Positions 16,899 to 25,231 of a DNA stretch of 64,000 nucleotides are shown here, in pieces. The stretch comes from FEN-1219 sp964457725 (lineage in GTDB: Bacteria; Pseudomonadota; Gammaproteobacteria; Steroidobacterales; Rariloculaceae), in assembly GCA_964457725.1 (NCBI GenBank), contig CAYWGQ010000003.1, positions 17,248 to 81,247 on the forward strand. Direction: 5' to 3'. Every line of letters begins with the position of its first letter. The stretch's first letter is position 1. The position numbers were made by a program, and so were the translations under genes. The notes beneath the pieces were generated by a model. It had not been told where the DNA came from. It made no database searches and worked only from the letters and a program-made list of their open reading frames with translations.

Positions 16899-17609
16899 AT
16901 GGACCTCGTCGAGATCAGCCGCGAGCTTGCCGCTCGCGTCGCAGCGCTGCGCTTCGCACCGCCGGTGTGCTGCACCTACAACCCGCTCGTCTACGCGTGG
17001 GAACCGCACGAGCGCTACCTCCGCCGGTACGGGACGCCGCCGCGCGAGGTGCTGTTGCTCGGGATGAATCCCGGCCCGTTCGGGATGGCGCAAACGGGAG
17101 TGCCGTTCGGCGATGTCGCGATGGTTCGCGACTGGCTCGGTGTGACCGGCCGAGTCGAGCGGCCGGCGGAGGAGCATCCGAAGCGACCGATCCAGGGCTT
17201 CGCCTGCGAGCGGCGCGAGGTCAGCGGCACACGACTCTGGGGGTGGGCACGCGACCGGTACGGCACGCCGGAGCGGTTCTTCGCACGCTTCTTCGTCGCG
17301 AATTACTGCCCGCTCGCGTTCGTCGAGGAGTCGGGCCGCAACCGCACGCCCGACAAGCTGCCGGCCGCGGAGCAGGCGGCGCTGTTTGCCGCATGCGACG
17401 ACGCGCTGCGGAAGATCGTCGCTCACCTCAGGCCGCGGTTCGTCGTCGGCGTCGGCGGCTTCGCGGAGCGACGCGCGCGCGCGGCGCTCGGGGACACGGA
17501 CTGCACGATCGGCACGATCCTGCATCCGAGCCCCGCGAGCCCGCTCGCGAACCGCGGCTGGCCGGCAGCGATCGAGCGCCAGCTCGAAGCGCTCGGCGTC
17601 GAGCTCTGA
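16899..17609 (+). CDS. SMUG1-type uracil-DNA glycosylase
   Basis: The 236 residues show both active-site motifs of the SMUG family: GMNPGPFGMAQTGVPFG (55-71), with the Asn-Pro-Gly loop and FGM wedge, and HPSPASP (from His209), which carries the catalytic histidine. The enzyme removes uracil and related oxidised pyrimidines such as 5-hydroxymethyluracil from DNA. Bacterial SMUG genes are scattered and often acquired. An N-terminal CCTYNPL stretch places aromatic residues for base stacking. The codon use is like that of its neighbours. It sits between the kinase-like gene and the convergent PRPP synthetase gene. Confidence 0.88.
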   Translation: MDLVEISRELAARVAALRFAPPVCCTYNPLVYAWEPHERYLRRYGTPPREVLLLGMNPGPFGMAQTGVPFGDVAMVRDWLGVTGRVERPAEEHPKRPIQGFACERREVSGTRLWGWARDRYGTPERFFARFFVANYCPLAFVEESGRNRTPDKLPAAEQAALFAACDDALRKIVAHLRPRFVVGVGGFAERRARAALGDTDCTIGTILHPSPASPLANRGWPAAIERQLEALGVEL

Positions 17610-17630
17610 CCCGGCCGCAGGAGCCCGGCT

Positions 17631-18575
17631 TCAGCGGTCGAGGTCGCGCACGGCGGCTGCGAGGAGCGGCGCACAGCCGAGCACGACGAGCCGGTCGCCG
17701 AGCGCCGCAGCGCGTCCCCGCGGGTCGCCCGCGCTGTCGGTGACGACGATCGAATCGAGGCCTGCGGCGCCGAGCTTCTCGACGGCTCCCGTCGCGAACA
17801 CACCGTGCGTCGCCGCCGCGTGCACGCTCCGCGCGCCACGTTGCCTTGCCGCCTCCGCCGCGCGGACCACCGTCGTCCCGCCGGCGATCAGGTCGTCGAC
17901 GACGATCACGCAAGCGTCGCGGACGTCGCCGGCGAACGCCGTGCCCGCGACCCGACCTTCGCTCCGCTCCTTCTCCATCAACGCGAGATCGACCGGCCGC
18001 CCCGTGCGGGCCGCGAGCGCAGCGGCGAAGCGGCGCGCGCGCTTCATCCCGCCGGCATCCGGCGACAGCACGACGACGGATTCCGCGGCCTCTGCAGCGT
18101 GAGCGAAGTGCTCGACGAAGAGCGGCGACGCCTCGAGATGCACCGTCGGAACACGGAACGCGTTCTCGAACGCCGCGGGGTTGTGCACGTCGAGCCCGAC
18201 GACGACGTCCGTGCCGACCGCCTCGAGCAGCACCGCGACGTAGCGTGAGGTCACCGGATCGTGCGGCTTCGTCCGCCGGTCCTTGCGCGCGTAGGCGAGA
18301 TACGGCACGAGGGCGACGATCTCCGCCGCACCGTCGTCCCGGAGCGCGCCGATCATGAACAGCAGCCGGCACAGCTTGTCGTTCGCGCTCTGCCGGTCGT
18401 CCGCGAAGAGCGACTGGCATACGACCGCGCGCTCGCCCCGAACCCCGTCGAGCGGCCGCACCTTGAACTCCGTGTCCTCGAAGTCGCGCTCCTCGTGCGC
18501 GGCGAGCTCGAGCCCCGCGGCGGAGGCGATCCGCTCGCCGAGCGCCCGGGTGGCCTGCAATGCGAAGAGCCTCAT
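17631..18575 (-). CDS. Ribose-phosphate pyrophosphokinase (PRPP synthetase)
   Basis: The 314-residue enzyme makes PRPP from ribose 5-phosphate and ATP. Motifs are FEDTEFKVRPLDGVRG (N-terminal ATP loop region), PYLAYARKDRRTKPHDPVTSR (catalytic flexible loop, shortened here for quotation), and the ribose-phosphate loop VVDDLIAGGTTVV. It is a divergent paralogue rather than the housekeeping Prs: identity to the canonical family looks limited in the first 60 residues. It is divergently arranged with pncB, 117 bp between starts, which fits PRPP delivery to nicotinate phosphoribosyltransferase. Confidence 0.85.
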   Translation of the reverse strand: MRLFALQATRALGERIASAAGLELAAHEERDFEDTEFKVRPLDGVRGERAVVCQSLFADDRQSANDKLCRLLFMIGALRDDGAAEIVALVPYLAYARKDRRTKPHDPVTSRYVAVLLEAVGTDVVVGLDVHNPAAFENAFRVPTVHLEASPLFVEHFAHAAEAAESVVVLSPDAGGMKRARRFAAALAARTGRPVDLALMEKERSEGRVAGTAFAGDVRDACVIVVDDLIAGGTTVVRAAEAARQRGARSVHAAATHGVFATGAVEKLGAAGLDSIVVTDSAGDPRGRAAALGDRLVVLGCAPLLAAAVRDLDR

Positions 18576-18692
18576 CGCTCGTCCTCGATGCACCGTCCTG
18601 CATATTAGAGGACTGCCCGCGGTACTCTTTCCAGCTGACCCCGAGCGCAAGGCCGGGCGCGGGACCGCCCGCCCCCCGGAAGGAGAGCACAG

Positions 18693-20039
18693 GTGGCCGA
18701 GACGGACTGGCTGAAGAGCCCGCTGCTGACCGACCTCTATCAGCTGACGATGCTGAAGGCGTATCACGATCGCGGGATGCAGGAGACGGCCGTGTTCGAG
18801 CTCTTCGTCCGGCGGCTGCCGCCGACCCGCAGCTTCCTGGTCGCGGCCGGGCTCGAGCAGGCGATCGAGTACCTCGAGACGCTGCGCTTCTCCGCGGAGG
18901 ATCTGGCCGCCTTGCGTGCGCTCGGCCTGTTCGACGAGACGTTTCTGTCCTGGCTCGCGGAGTTGCGGTTCACCGGCGACGTCGACGCGATGCCCGAGGG
19001 CACGGTGTTCTTCGCGAACGAGCCCGTGCTCCGTGTGGCGGCACCGCTGCCGCAGGCGCAGCTCGTCGAAAGCCGGCTCGTGAACATCGTGCACTTCCAA
19101 ACCTTGATCGCGTCGAAAGCCGCGCGCGCCGTGCTGGCCGCGCGCGGCCGGCGTCTCGTCGATTTCGGCATGCGCCGGGCGCACGGCGCCGAAGCGGCGC
19201 TCGCCGCTGCGCGCGCGAGCTACCTCGCGGGCTTCGACGGCACGGCGACCCTTGCCGCGAATCCGCGCTTCGGCATTCCGGTGTTCGGCACGATGGCGCA
19301 CTCGTTCATTCAGGCGCACGACTCGGAAGCGGAGGCGTTCGAGCACTTCGCGCGGTCGCATCGCGGCGCGCTGACGCTTTTGATCGACACGTACGACACC
19401 GAGACCGGCGCGCAGCGGACGGCCGAGCTCGCGCGGCGGCTCGCGGCCGAAGGCATCCGGATCGATTCGGTGCGTCTCGACAGCGGCGACCTCGGCGAGC
19501 TCGCGAGGCGCGTGCGAGCGATCCTCGATGCGGGCGGCGCGGGCGGCGTCCGGATCTTCGCGAGCGGCGGGCTCGACGAGCGGCAAATCGCGACCCTCGT
19601 CGAGGACGGCGCCCCGATCGACGGCTTCGGCGTCGGCACCGCGCTCGACGTCTCGGACGACGCGCCGTCGCTCGACTACGTCTACAAGCTCCAGGAATAC
19701 GCGGGACGCCCCCGACGAAAGCGCTCGAGCGGCAAGGCGACCTGGCCCGGACGGAAGCAGGTGTTCCGGCAGCTCGGCACGGACGGGACCCTCGAGCGCG
19801 ACATCATCGACGTGCTCGGCGCTTCCGAGCGCGGTACCGCGCTGCTCGAGCCGGTGCTCCGCGGCGGACGCCGCGTCGGACCGGGGCGCACCCTCGTCGA
19901 GGCGCGCGCCCACGCGGCCGCGGAGCTCAAGCGCCTGCCGCAGCCGCTCCGCGCGCTCGATTCGCGGTTCGAGTATCCGGTCGAGATCTCTTCGGCGCTC
20001 GTTGCGCTCGCGGCGGCCGTCGACCGCGAAACGCGCTGA
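18693..20039 (+). CDS. pncB: Nicotinate phosphoribosyltransferase
   Basis: The 448 residues begin with the signature LLTDLYQLTM and carry ELFVRRLPPTRSFLVAAGLEQ, VDFGMRRAHG and the phosphate-binding IRIDSVRLDSGDL, all typical of the family. It converts nicotinate and PRPP to nicotinate mononucleotide in the NAD salvage (Preiss-Handler) route, with ATP. The start is a GTG with AAGGAG 8 bp upstream. The divergent PRPP synthetase gene can supply its co-substrate. PncB of this form appears in the low-oxygen loci of Burkholderia and Pseudomonas relatives. Confidence 0.92.
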   Translation: MAETDWLKSPLLTDLYQLTMLKAYHDRGMQETAVFELFVRRLPPTRSFLVAAGLEQAIEYLETLRFSAEDLAALRALGLFDETFLSWLAELRFTGDVDAMPEGTVFFANEPVLRVAAPLPQAQLVESRLVNIVHFQTLIASKAARAVLAARGRRLVDFGMRRAHGAEAALAAARASYLAGFDGTATLAANPRFGIPVFGTMAHSFIQAHDSEAEAFEHFARSHRGALTLLIDTYDTETGAQRTAELARRLAAEGIRIDSVRLDSGDLGELARRVRAILDAGGAGGVRIFASGGLDERQIATLVEDGAPIDGFGVGTALDVSDDAPSLDYVYKLQEYAGRPRRKRSSGKATWPGRKQVFRQLGTDGTLERDIIDVLGASERGTALLEPVLRGGRRVGPGRTLVEARAHAAAELKRLPQPLRALDSRFEYPVEISSALVALAAAVDRETR

Positions 20040-20112
20040 GCGGAGCGCTCGCCTCGGACCGCAGCCGGATCCCGCCCCGGGCAGCGGCGGCCTCCGCGCC
20101 GCGATGCCTCGC

Positions 20113-21048
20113 TCAGTCCGTCGAGCGCCTCGGCGCGGGAACGAGCAGCACGTCGCAAGGGCTCTCGACCGCGACGACCTCGGCGGTGCTGCCGAGCAAA
20201 GCTTGCTCCACGACGCCCCGCCGCGTCGCGCCGACGATGACGAGCTTCGAGCGCCGTTCGGCGGCGAGCGCGGCGATCACCTCCGCCGGCTTTCCGGCGC
20301 GCAGATCCACCGCGTCGGCCGTGATCCCGTATCCGCCGACGAGCTCGAGCACCGCCCGCTCGTGCACGCGCTCGATGTTCTCGTTGCCGTAGAACACCCC
20401 CGGCAGCACTTCGACGGCCGAGACCCACGAGTAGTCCGCCGGATCGGGATACGCGTGCGCGATGCGCAGCTCGGCATCGAGCGCACGTGCGAGCCCGCAC
20501 GCAGCCTCGAGCACGGCATCGTCGAGCCCGCTCGGCTCCGCATGCATGTGGACGGGATCGACGGCCGCTAGGATGCGCTCGTAGCCGTCGAACTCGGGGT
20601 CCTTCACGAGGAGGATCGGGCACGGCGCGAGGCGCATGACCTGCCAGTCCGTCGCGGTGAGCCTGGTGTGCGGCACGCCGAGTCGCGGCTCGTGCGCACC
20701 GAGCACGAGCAGATCGGCACCGCACTCTTCCACCGCGCGCAGCAAGCCCGCATATACGGGCTGCTCCCAGATCGCTTTCGTCGTGACCGGCACGCCCCAG
20801 TCGCGGAGTGACTGCGCGAGCCCGTCGAGGTCGCGCTCCGCGTTGCGGAGCATTCCGGCTTGGGCGGAGGCCGCATCCCTGTCGCCGCGAGCAAGCCTGA
20901 ACGCGACCGAGGAGTCGTAGATGCACGTCGCGAGAACGAGCTCGGCGCCGATGCGCTCCGCCAGATAGCGGGCGTGGATCGCCGCGAGCGGCATGCCGCG
21001 CTCGCCGCGGCGGACGGCGATCAGCGCGCGCTTCGGAGCATCGGCCAT
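20113..21048 (-). CDS. Tandem-domain universal stress protein
   Basis: The 311 residues form two UspA-like domains (about 5-150 and 155-300). The first starts RALIAVRRGERG, the second ILAAVDPVHMHAEPS. The second ends with VGATRRGVVEQALLGST, close to the ATP-binding G-x-G...GS signature. Such UspE-like proteins act in starvation and anaerobic survival. I take the ATG at 21048; a longer in-frame extension upstream runs antisense through nrdJ and is not credible. Only 57 bp separate its start from that of nrdJ, so the two share a very compact divergent promoter. Confidence 0.87.
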   Translation of the reverse strand: MADAPKRALIAVRRGERGMPLAAIHARYLAERIGAELVLATCIYDSSVAFRLARGDRDAASAQAGMLRNAERDLDGLAQSLRDWGVPVTTKAIWEQPVYAGLLRAVEECGADLLVLGAHEPRLGVPHTRLTATDWQVMRLAPCPILLVKDPEFDGYERILAAVDPVHMHAEPSGLDDAVLEAACGLARALDAELRIAHAYPDPADYSWVSAVEVLPGVFYGNENIERVHERAVLELVGGYGITADAVDLRAGKPAEVIAALAAERRSKLVIVGATRRGVVEQALLGSTAEVVAVESPCDVLLVPAPRRSTD

Positions 21049-21105
21049 GGCCCGATTGTAATACCGCGAGCCCGCGTGCCTAAAATGGCCTTCCAAGGAG
21101 CGGCC

Positions 21106-22893
21106 ATGGCCTTCACGACGGAAGTCTCGCGGCACATTTGGGAAACGAAGTACCGCTACGGCGAAGAGGCCGATATCGAGGCCACGTGGCGCCGGATCGC
21201 GAAGGCGCTCGCGGCGGTGGAACGCGACCCGTCGTGGGAAGAGCGCTTCCTCGACGCGCTCGCCGGCTTCCGCTTCCTTCCCGGCGGACGGATCCAGGCC
21301 GGAGCCGGCACAGGCCTGCGGGTGACGCTCTTCAACTGCTTCGTGATGGGCACGATCGAGGATTCGCTCGACGGCATCTTCGACGGTTTGAAGGAAGGTG
21401 CGCTCACGATGCAGCAAGGGGGCGGCGTCGGCTACGACTTCTCGACGCTCCGGCCGGCCGGCACGCCGGCGAAGGCGGTCGGCGGCGTAGCGTCCGGCCC
21501 GCTGTCGTTCATGCGGATCTGGGACGCGATGTGCGCGACCCTCCTCTCGACCGGGGCGCGCCGCGGGGCGATGATGGCGACGCTTCGCGCGGACCACCCG
21601 GACATCGAGGCGTTCATCCGCGCGAAAGCGGTTCCCGGCGAGCTCAGCAACTTCAACCTCTCCGTGCTCGTCCCCGACGACCTCGTGCAGGCCGTCCGCG
21701 ACGATGCCGAGTGGCCGCTCGTGTTTCCGCTCGGCGAGGAGCCCGCCGACGGCCGCGAGGTCGTGATGCGGCGCTGGTCCGGCAGCCTCGAGCCCGTCGA
21801 ATGCGTCGTGCACCGCCGCGTCCGCGCACGGGCGTTGTGGGAGACGCTGATGCGGTCGACCTACGACTACGCCGAGCCGGGTGTGCTGTTCATCGACCGC
21901 ATCAACCGCTCGAACAACCTCTGGTACCGCGAGCACATCAGCGCGACGAATCCGTGCGGCGAGATTCCTCTGCCGCCGTACGGCGCGTGCGACCTGGGAT
22001 CGATCAACCTCGTGCCGTTCGTCAGGGAACCGTTCACCGCCGCCGCGGCGCTCGACATGGACGCGATCATCGCGACGGTCGCCGTCGCGGTACGCATGAT
22101 GAACAACGTGATCGACGTGTCGCGTTTTCCGCTGCCCCGCCAGGCGGAGATGGCTCGCGGCACGCGCCGAATCGGCCTAGGGATCACCGGCCTCGCGGAT
22201 GCGCTGATCATGCTCGGGCTGCATTACGGCGAGCCTCGGGCGCGCGAGCTCGCGGCAGGCGTGATGCAGAGCATCTGCCACGCCGCCTACCGGACGTCCG
22301 TCGCGCTCGCCCGCGAGAAGGGCCCGTTTCCGTTCTTCGAGCGCGAGCGCTATCTCGCCGGAGAATTCGTCGCGACGTTGCCGGCAGAAATCCGCGACGG
22401 GATCGCACGGCACGGCATACGCAACAGTCACCTGACCGCGATCGCGCCGACCGGGACGATCAGCTTGCTCGCAAACAACGTGTCCAGCGGCATCGAGCCC
22501 GTCTACGCGTTCCATTACCGCCGGAGAATGCTCGAGCGCGACGGGAGCTTGCGCGAGTACGACCTCGTCGACAACGCGCTCGAGCGCTGGCGGGCGCTCT
22601 ATGGCTCGGCGCCGCCGCCGTCCGCGTTCGTCGCCTCGGCCGACCTCGCGCCGGCGGCGCATCTGGACATGCAGGCGGCGCTGCAGCCGTTCGTCGACAA
22701 CTCGATCTCGAAGACGATCAACGTGCCGGCCGAGATGCCGTTCGAGCAGTTCAAGGACGTCTACCGCGAGGCGTTCGAGCGCGGGCTGAAGGGCTGCACG
22801 ACGTACCGCCCGAACGCGATCACCGGCGCCGTCCTCGAAGCCGCGCCGCAGGACGCAAAGCTCTGCTGCACGCCGGAACGCGAAGCCGACTGA
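21106..22893 (+). CDS. nrdJ: Adenosylcobalamin-dependent (class II) ribonucleotide reductase
   Basis: The 595-residue enzyme reduces ribonucleotides with a B12-derived radical and needs no oxygen. It carries NPCGEIPLPPYGACDLGS: Cys284 is the thiyl cysteine and Cys295, 11 residues on, one of the redox pair, with Cys78 (LFNCFVMG) the other. Also present are NNVIDVSRFPLPRQ and APTGTISLLANNVSSGIEP. It is the short form; instead of a long Cys-rich tail it ends LCCTPEREAD, with a vicinal CC. The ATG at 21106 has AAGGAG 5 bp upstream; an ATG seven codons earlier is poorer. It is divergent from a universal stress gene. Confidence 0.93.
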   Translation: MAFTTEVSRHIWETKYRYGEEADIEATWRRIAKALAAVERDPSWEERFLDALAGFRFLPGGRIQAGAGTGLRVTLFNCFVMGTIEDSLDGIFDGLKEGALTMQQGGGVGYDFSTLRPAGTPAKAVGGVASGPLSFMRIWDAMCATLLSTGARRGAMMATLRADHPDIEAFIRAKAVPGELSNFNLSVLVPDDLVQAVRDDAEWPLVFPLGEEPADGREVVMRRWSGSLEPVECVVHRRVRARALWETLMRSTYDYAEPGVLFIDRINRSNNLWYREHISATNPCGEIPLPPYGACDLGSINLVPFVREPFTAAAALDMDAIIATVAVAVRMMNNVIDVSRFPLPRQAEMARGTRRIGLGITGLADALIMLGLHYGEPRARELAAGVMQSICHAAYRTSVALAREKGPFPFFERERYLAGEFVATLPAEIRDGIARHGIRNSHLTAIAPTGTISLLANNVSSGIEPVYAFHYRRRMLERDGSLREYDLVDNALERWRALYGSAPPPSAFVASADLAPAAHLDMQAALQPFVDNSISKTINVPAEMPFEQFKDVYREAFERGLKGCTTYRPNAITGAVLEAAPQDAKLCCTPEREAD

Positions 22894-22962
22894 ACGCAGC
22901 GCGGAGGCCGCGCTCGATGCGTAGGCCGCGCACCGGCGCGACGGAGATGCTACGGTAAGCCG

Positions 22963-23154
22963 ATGAGGACACACGCCGTGCGTCGCATCGCGCGCTCGCA
23001 ATGGCAGCCGCCGGATCGGCCGCCCGGCGGACCGCCGGAGGTGCCGGGCACCCCGGAGCCGAGCCCCGGGCCGCCGCCGGAAGAAGCACCGCCGCCGAAC
23101 GAGCCGGCGCCCACGCCGGAGCCGCCCGGCGCCCCGCCGCCGCGGGACGGCTGA
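22963..23154 (+). CDS. Proline-rich small protein (doubtful gene)
   Basis: A 63-residue frame: a basic start (MRTHAVRRIARSQW) followed by about 45 residues of Pro/Gly/Glu repeats such as PGPPPEEAPPPNEPAP. There is no signal peptide, and the ribosome site is weak (GGTAAG). High-GC DNA yields such frames by chance, but the strict Pro-Glu pattern and the lack of a better candidate in the 290-bp space between nrdJ and the RRM gene make it worth keeping. It is unrecognised. Confidence 0.3.
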   Translation: MRTHAVRRIARSQWQPPDRPPGGPPEVPGTPEPSPGPPPEEAPPPNEPAPTPEPPGAPPPRDG

Positions 23155-23184
23155 CGAACGGGAGCCGACGGTTGCCGGGCGCCG

Positions 23185-23484
23185 TCAGGCGACGGCGCGA
23201 ACGACCTTGGCCAGTGCCTCCTCGCCGCGCAGACGGTACATCCGGTCGACGATGTCGACCGCGAGCAGCCGTCCGCGGCAATAACGGCCATCGAGCTCGC
23301 GCACGAGGCGCTCGCCGATGGATTGTTCACGCAGCTCGACGAAGCAAACCCTCTCTCGCTCGCCGTGCCACTCGTCGCCGACGGCGAGGATCGAGCGCAC
23401 GCCCGGATAAGCCGCGAGCAGCTTGCGCGCAGTCGTTTCTTCGGCTTCGAAAGGAAGATTGGCGATGCGGACTCGAATAGTCAT
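23185..23484 (-). CDS. Small RNA-binding protein with an RRM domain
   Basis: The 99 residues make one RNA-recognition motif: RNP2-like IRVRIANLPF at 3-12 and RNP1-like RVCFVELRE at about 46-54, with the beta-alpha-beta-beta-alpha-beta spacing. A short basic/helical tail follows. Bacterial single-RRM proteins are often cold- or stress-induced RNA chaperones. I use the ATG at 23484, where the domain begins; a 37-codon upstream extension is non-homologous and crosses a candidate promoter. A perfect 7-bp palindrome lies 67-84 bp upstream. Confidence 0.8.
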   Translation of the reverse strand: MTIRVRIANLPFEAEETTARKLLAAYPGVRSILAVGDEWHGERERVCFVELREQSIGERLVRELDGRYCRGRLLAVDIVDRMYRLRGEEALAKVVRAVA

Positions 23485-23521
23485 TCGTCTTACCGTCTGC
23501 TGACGGTCTCGATCGGATGAC

Positions 23522-23568
23522 AGTATCGGCGATCGCGGGCGCGTCGCTCGATCCGTAATTCTACGGAT
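23522..23568 (-). promoter_or_regulatory. Candidate activated promoter of the RRM gene
   Basis: ATCCGTAATTCTACGGAT (23551-23568) has perfect 7-bp arms around ATTC. About 35 bp nearer the gene lies -10-like GATACT (23522-23527), with no -35. This is the clearest copy of the CGTA/TACG element seen in several promoters of the block. Confidence 0.45.
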
Positions 23569-23604
23569 GAGCGTGCCGCTGCTCGTCGTCCGCAAATCGT
23601 CCGT

Positions 23605-24645
23605 TCAACGGCCGCCGCCGAGGTCCGGCCACTCCGACAGCGGTTCCGTCGATCGCACGACGTGCATCCCGGCCGCCGCGAACCGGCGGAACGCACGGTC
23701 CGCCTCGTCGCCGTAGTCGATCACGTTCGGCACGACGACCGGCGACGTGCAATCCTCGAGCAGGTAGACCTTGCGCGCGAGCGCGCGCTCCTGCGCCTCG
23801 ATCCCCGCAAGGAGATCGTCGATCGTCCAAGCGACGCAATGGCTCTTCGCCTGGCCGGCGACGACGATCGCGTCGAATGAGAGCAGCTCCTCGGTCAGCG
23901 CCCGGTCCTTCGCGGCGATCGGCTTGCCGTCCGCGCCCTCGGTGACCTCCGGACCGAGCACGGAATAGTGCTCGGTCAACGCGTTGTCGCCTTTCAGGTG
24001 GAAGCTCGGTCGGCTCGTCCGGGCGATGCCGTGAAAGAACATCGCCTCCTCGATCAGCGACACGAGCGCGTGGCCGATGCCTCCGAGCATGCTGTGGTAC
24101 GGCCACACGGTCAGGGCGAACTTGCCGCTGCGCTCGAGCTGCGCGGCATAGTGCTCGAGGTGCCGGTCGGCGAGCTCCGGAGCGAGCCCGAGCGCCGCCG
24201 CCGCGGCCGGGTTGAAGCGCCAACGCCCGCGCCGGACGTCCTCGAGCGTGACGATCGTGTACGGCGGCGGCGGCTCGCCGCGCTCGTCCAGAAGACACGC
24301 CGCGTGGAAGATCTGGATCGCCTGATGCGTGTCCATCGTCGGCACGATGGTCGTGATCGTGCCGAGGTTCCGGTAGATGAACGCTGCGAGGCGCCGCGTG
24401 TCCTCGACCGCCCCCATGCCGGAGCGCCCGCCGACGAAGAGCTCGAAGCCCGGGATGCAGAACGTGTTCTGCACGTCGACGAGCAGCAGCGCGAGCCGAA
24501 ACCGATCGTCGGCGGCGGGCCCGATGCGGTGTCTCGCCGCCCAAGCGCGCGCGTCGCGTGCGCGCTCCTCGTACGGTACCCGCCAGACCTCGGCCGCGCG
24601 GCCGTCGTCGAAATGCTCGGGTAGCGGGTACTCGCGGAACGTCAT
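23605..24645 (-). CDS. Isochorismatase/nicotinamidase-superfamily cysteine hydrolase
   Basis: The 346 residues include the superfamily triad: Asp in LALLLVDVQNTFC (about 51-63) and the nucleophile in VAGQAKSHCVAWTI (about 252-265). A WPYHSMLGGIGHALV stretch lies where nicotinamidases have their lysine/metal region. It is longer than typical nicotinamidase (about 200 residues), with an N-terminal extension and an insertion rich in NALTEHYSVLGPEV. The substrate is therefore uncertain. Release of nicotinate from nicotinamide would fit the nearby pncB, but this long subfamily is not characterised to my knowledge. TTACGTAA lies 76-83 bp upstream. Confidence 0.75.
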   Translation of the reverse strand: MTFREYPLPEHFDDGRAAEVWRVPYEERARDARAWAARHRIGPAADDRFRLALLLVDVQNTFCIPGFELFVGGRSGMGAVEDTRRLAAFIYRNLGTITTIVPTMDTHQAIQIFHAACLLDERGEPPPPYTIVTLEDVRRGRWRFNPAAAAALGLAPELADRHLEHYAAQLERSGKFALTVWPYHSMLGGIGHALVSLIEEAMFFHGIARTSRPSFHLKGDNALTEHYSVLGPEVTEGADGKPIAAKDRALTEELLSFDAIVVAGQAKSHCVAWTIDDLLAGIEAQERALARKVYLLEDCTSPVVVPNVIDYGDEADRAFRRFAAAGMHVVRSTEPLSEWPDLGGGR

Positions 24646-24782
24646 CTCGAACCTCTCCGAACGGGTATCGCTTCCACTACAACGCTAAATGACGGGACCG
24701 AGCCGCGACGATACGAAGTTTTACGTAAGGCGACGGCTCCAAGATTTGGGAGCCGCGCGGCTGCGGAGCGCGCCGGACGGCG

Positions 24783-25226
24783 CTACGGCTCGGCGCTCTG
24801 CGACGACCGCCCGCGCCGGCCGCCGCCCATGCCGAGGGCGACGCCCGCGACGAAGCTCGACACGACGAGATCGGCGCGCCGCGCGCTCGACTCCGAAGCG
24901 GCGTCGCCGCGGATCGCCGCACTGCTCGGCGGCGCCTCCTGCGGGCGCGCCGCGCCCCGTTGCGGCTCCGGCTTCTCCGCGAGCGCGGACCTCGCCGCGA
25001 GCGCGAAGGCCGCCGCGAGACCGACCGCGATCGCCGCGGTTGCGCTCGCCGCGAGCCACGCGCTGACGAGCGTCGCGAGATAGAGGTAAACCGCGGCGAA
25101 CAGGAACACGCAGCCGACGACGGCCGCGGCGGCGGCCAGAACGCCGAGCAGCGCGGCCGCGCGCCAGCGGCGAATACGGCCGGCGGCCGCCTGCGCGAGC
25201 CCGCGAAACGGTGCGCCGAGGTTCAT
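24783..25226 (-). CDS. Phage-holin-like (Holin-X/DUF1469 type) membrane protein
   Basis: The 147-residue protein has an amphipathic N-terminal helix (FRGLAQAAAGRIRRW), two adjacent membrane helices (about 25-50 and 55-78), then a long disordered, charged tail. This is the plan of the Phage_holin_3_6 proteins that accompany DUF883/YqjD genes in proteobacteria; they are not phage lysis genes in that setting. It begins 5 bp after the stop of the DUF883-like gene, so the two are one operon, probably in membrane-associated ribosome or stress physiology. Confidence 0.65.
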   Translation of the reverse strand: MNLGAPFRGLAQAAAGRIRRWRAAALLGVLAAAAAVVGCVFLFAAVYLYLATLVSAWLAASATAAIAVGLAAAFALAARSALAEKPEPQRGAARPQEAPPSSAAIRGDAASESSARRADLVVSSFVAGVALGMGGGRRGRSSQSAEP

Positions 25227-25231
25227 CCGGG

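Noticed and set aside
15327..17525. Antisense open frame of over 700 codons across the kinase-like and SMUG genes
   Set aside because: It spans two genes with clear active-site motifs on the plus strand; the product is Arg/Ala-rich without any domain. High GC produces such frames.
24783..25226. Prophage remnant suggested by the holin-like protein
   Set aside because: No other phage gene is present; the DUF883 neighbour marks the chromosomal holin-like family.
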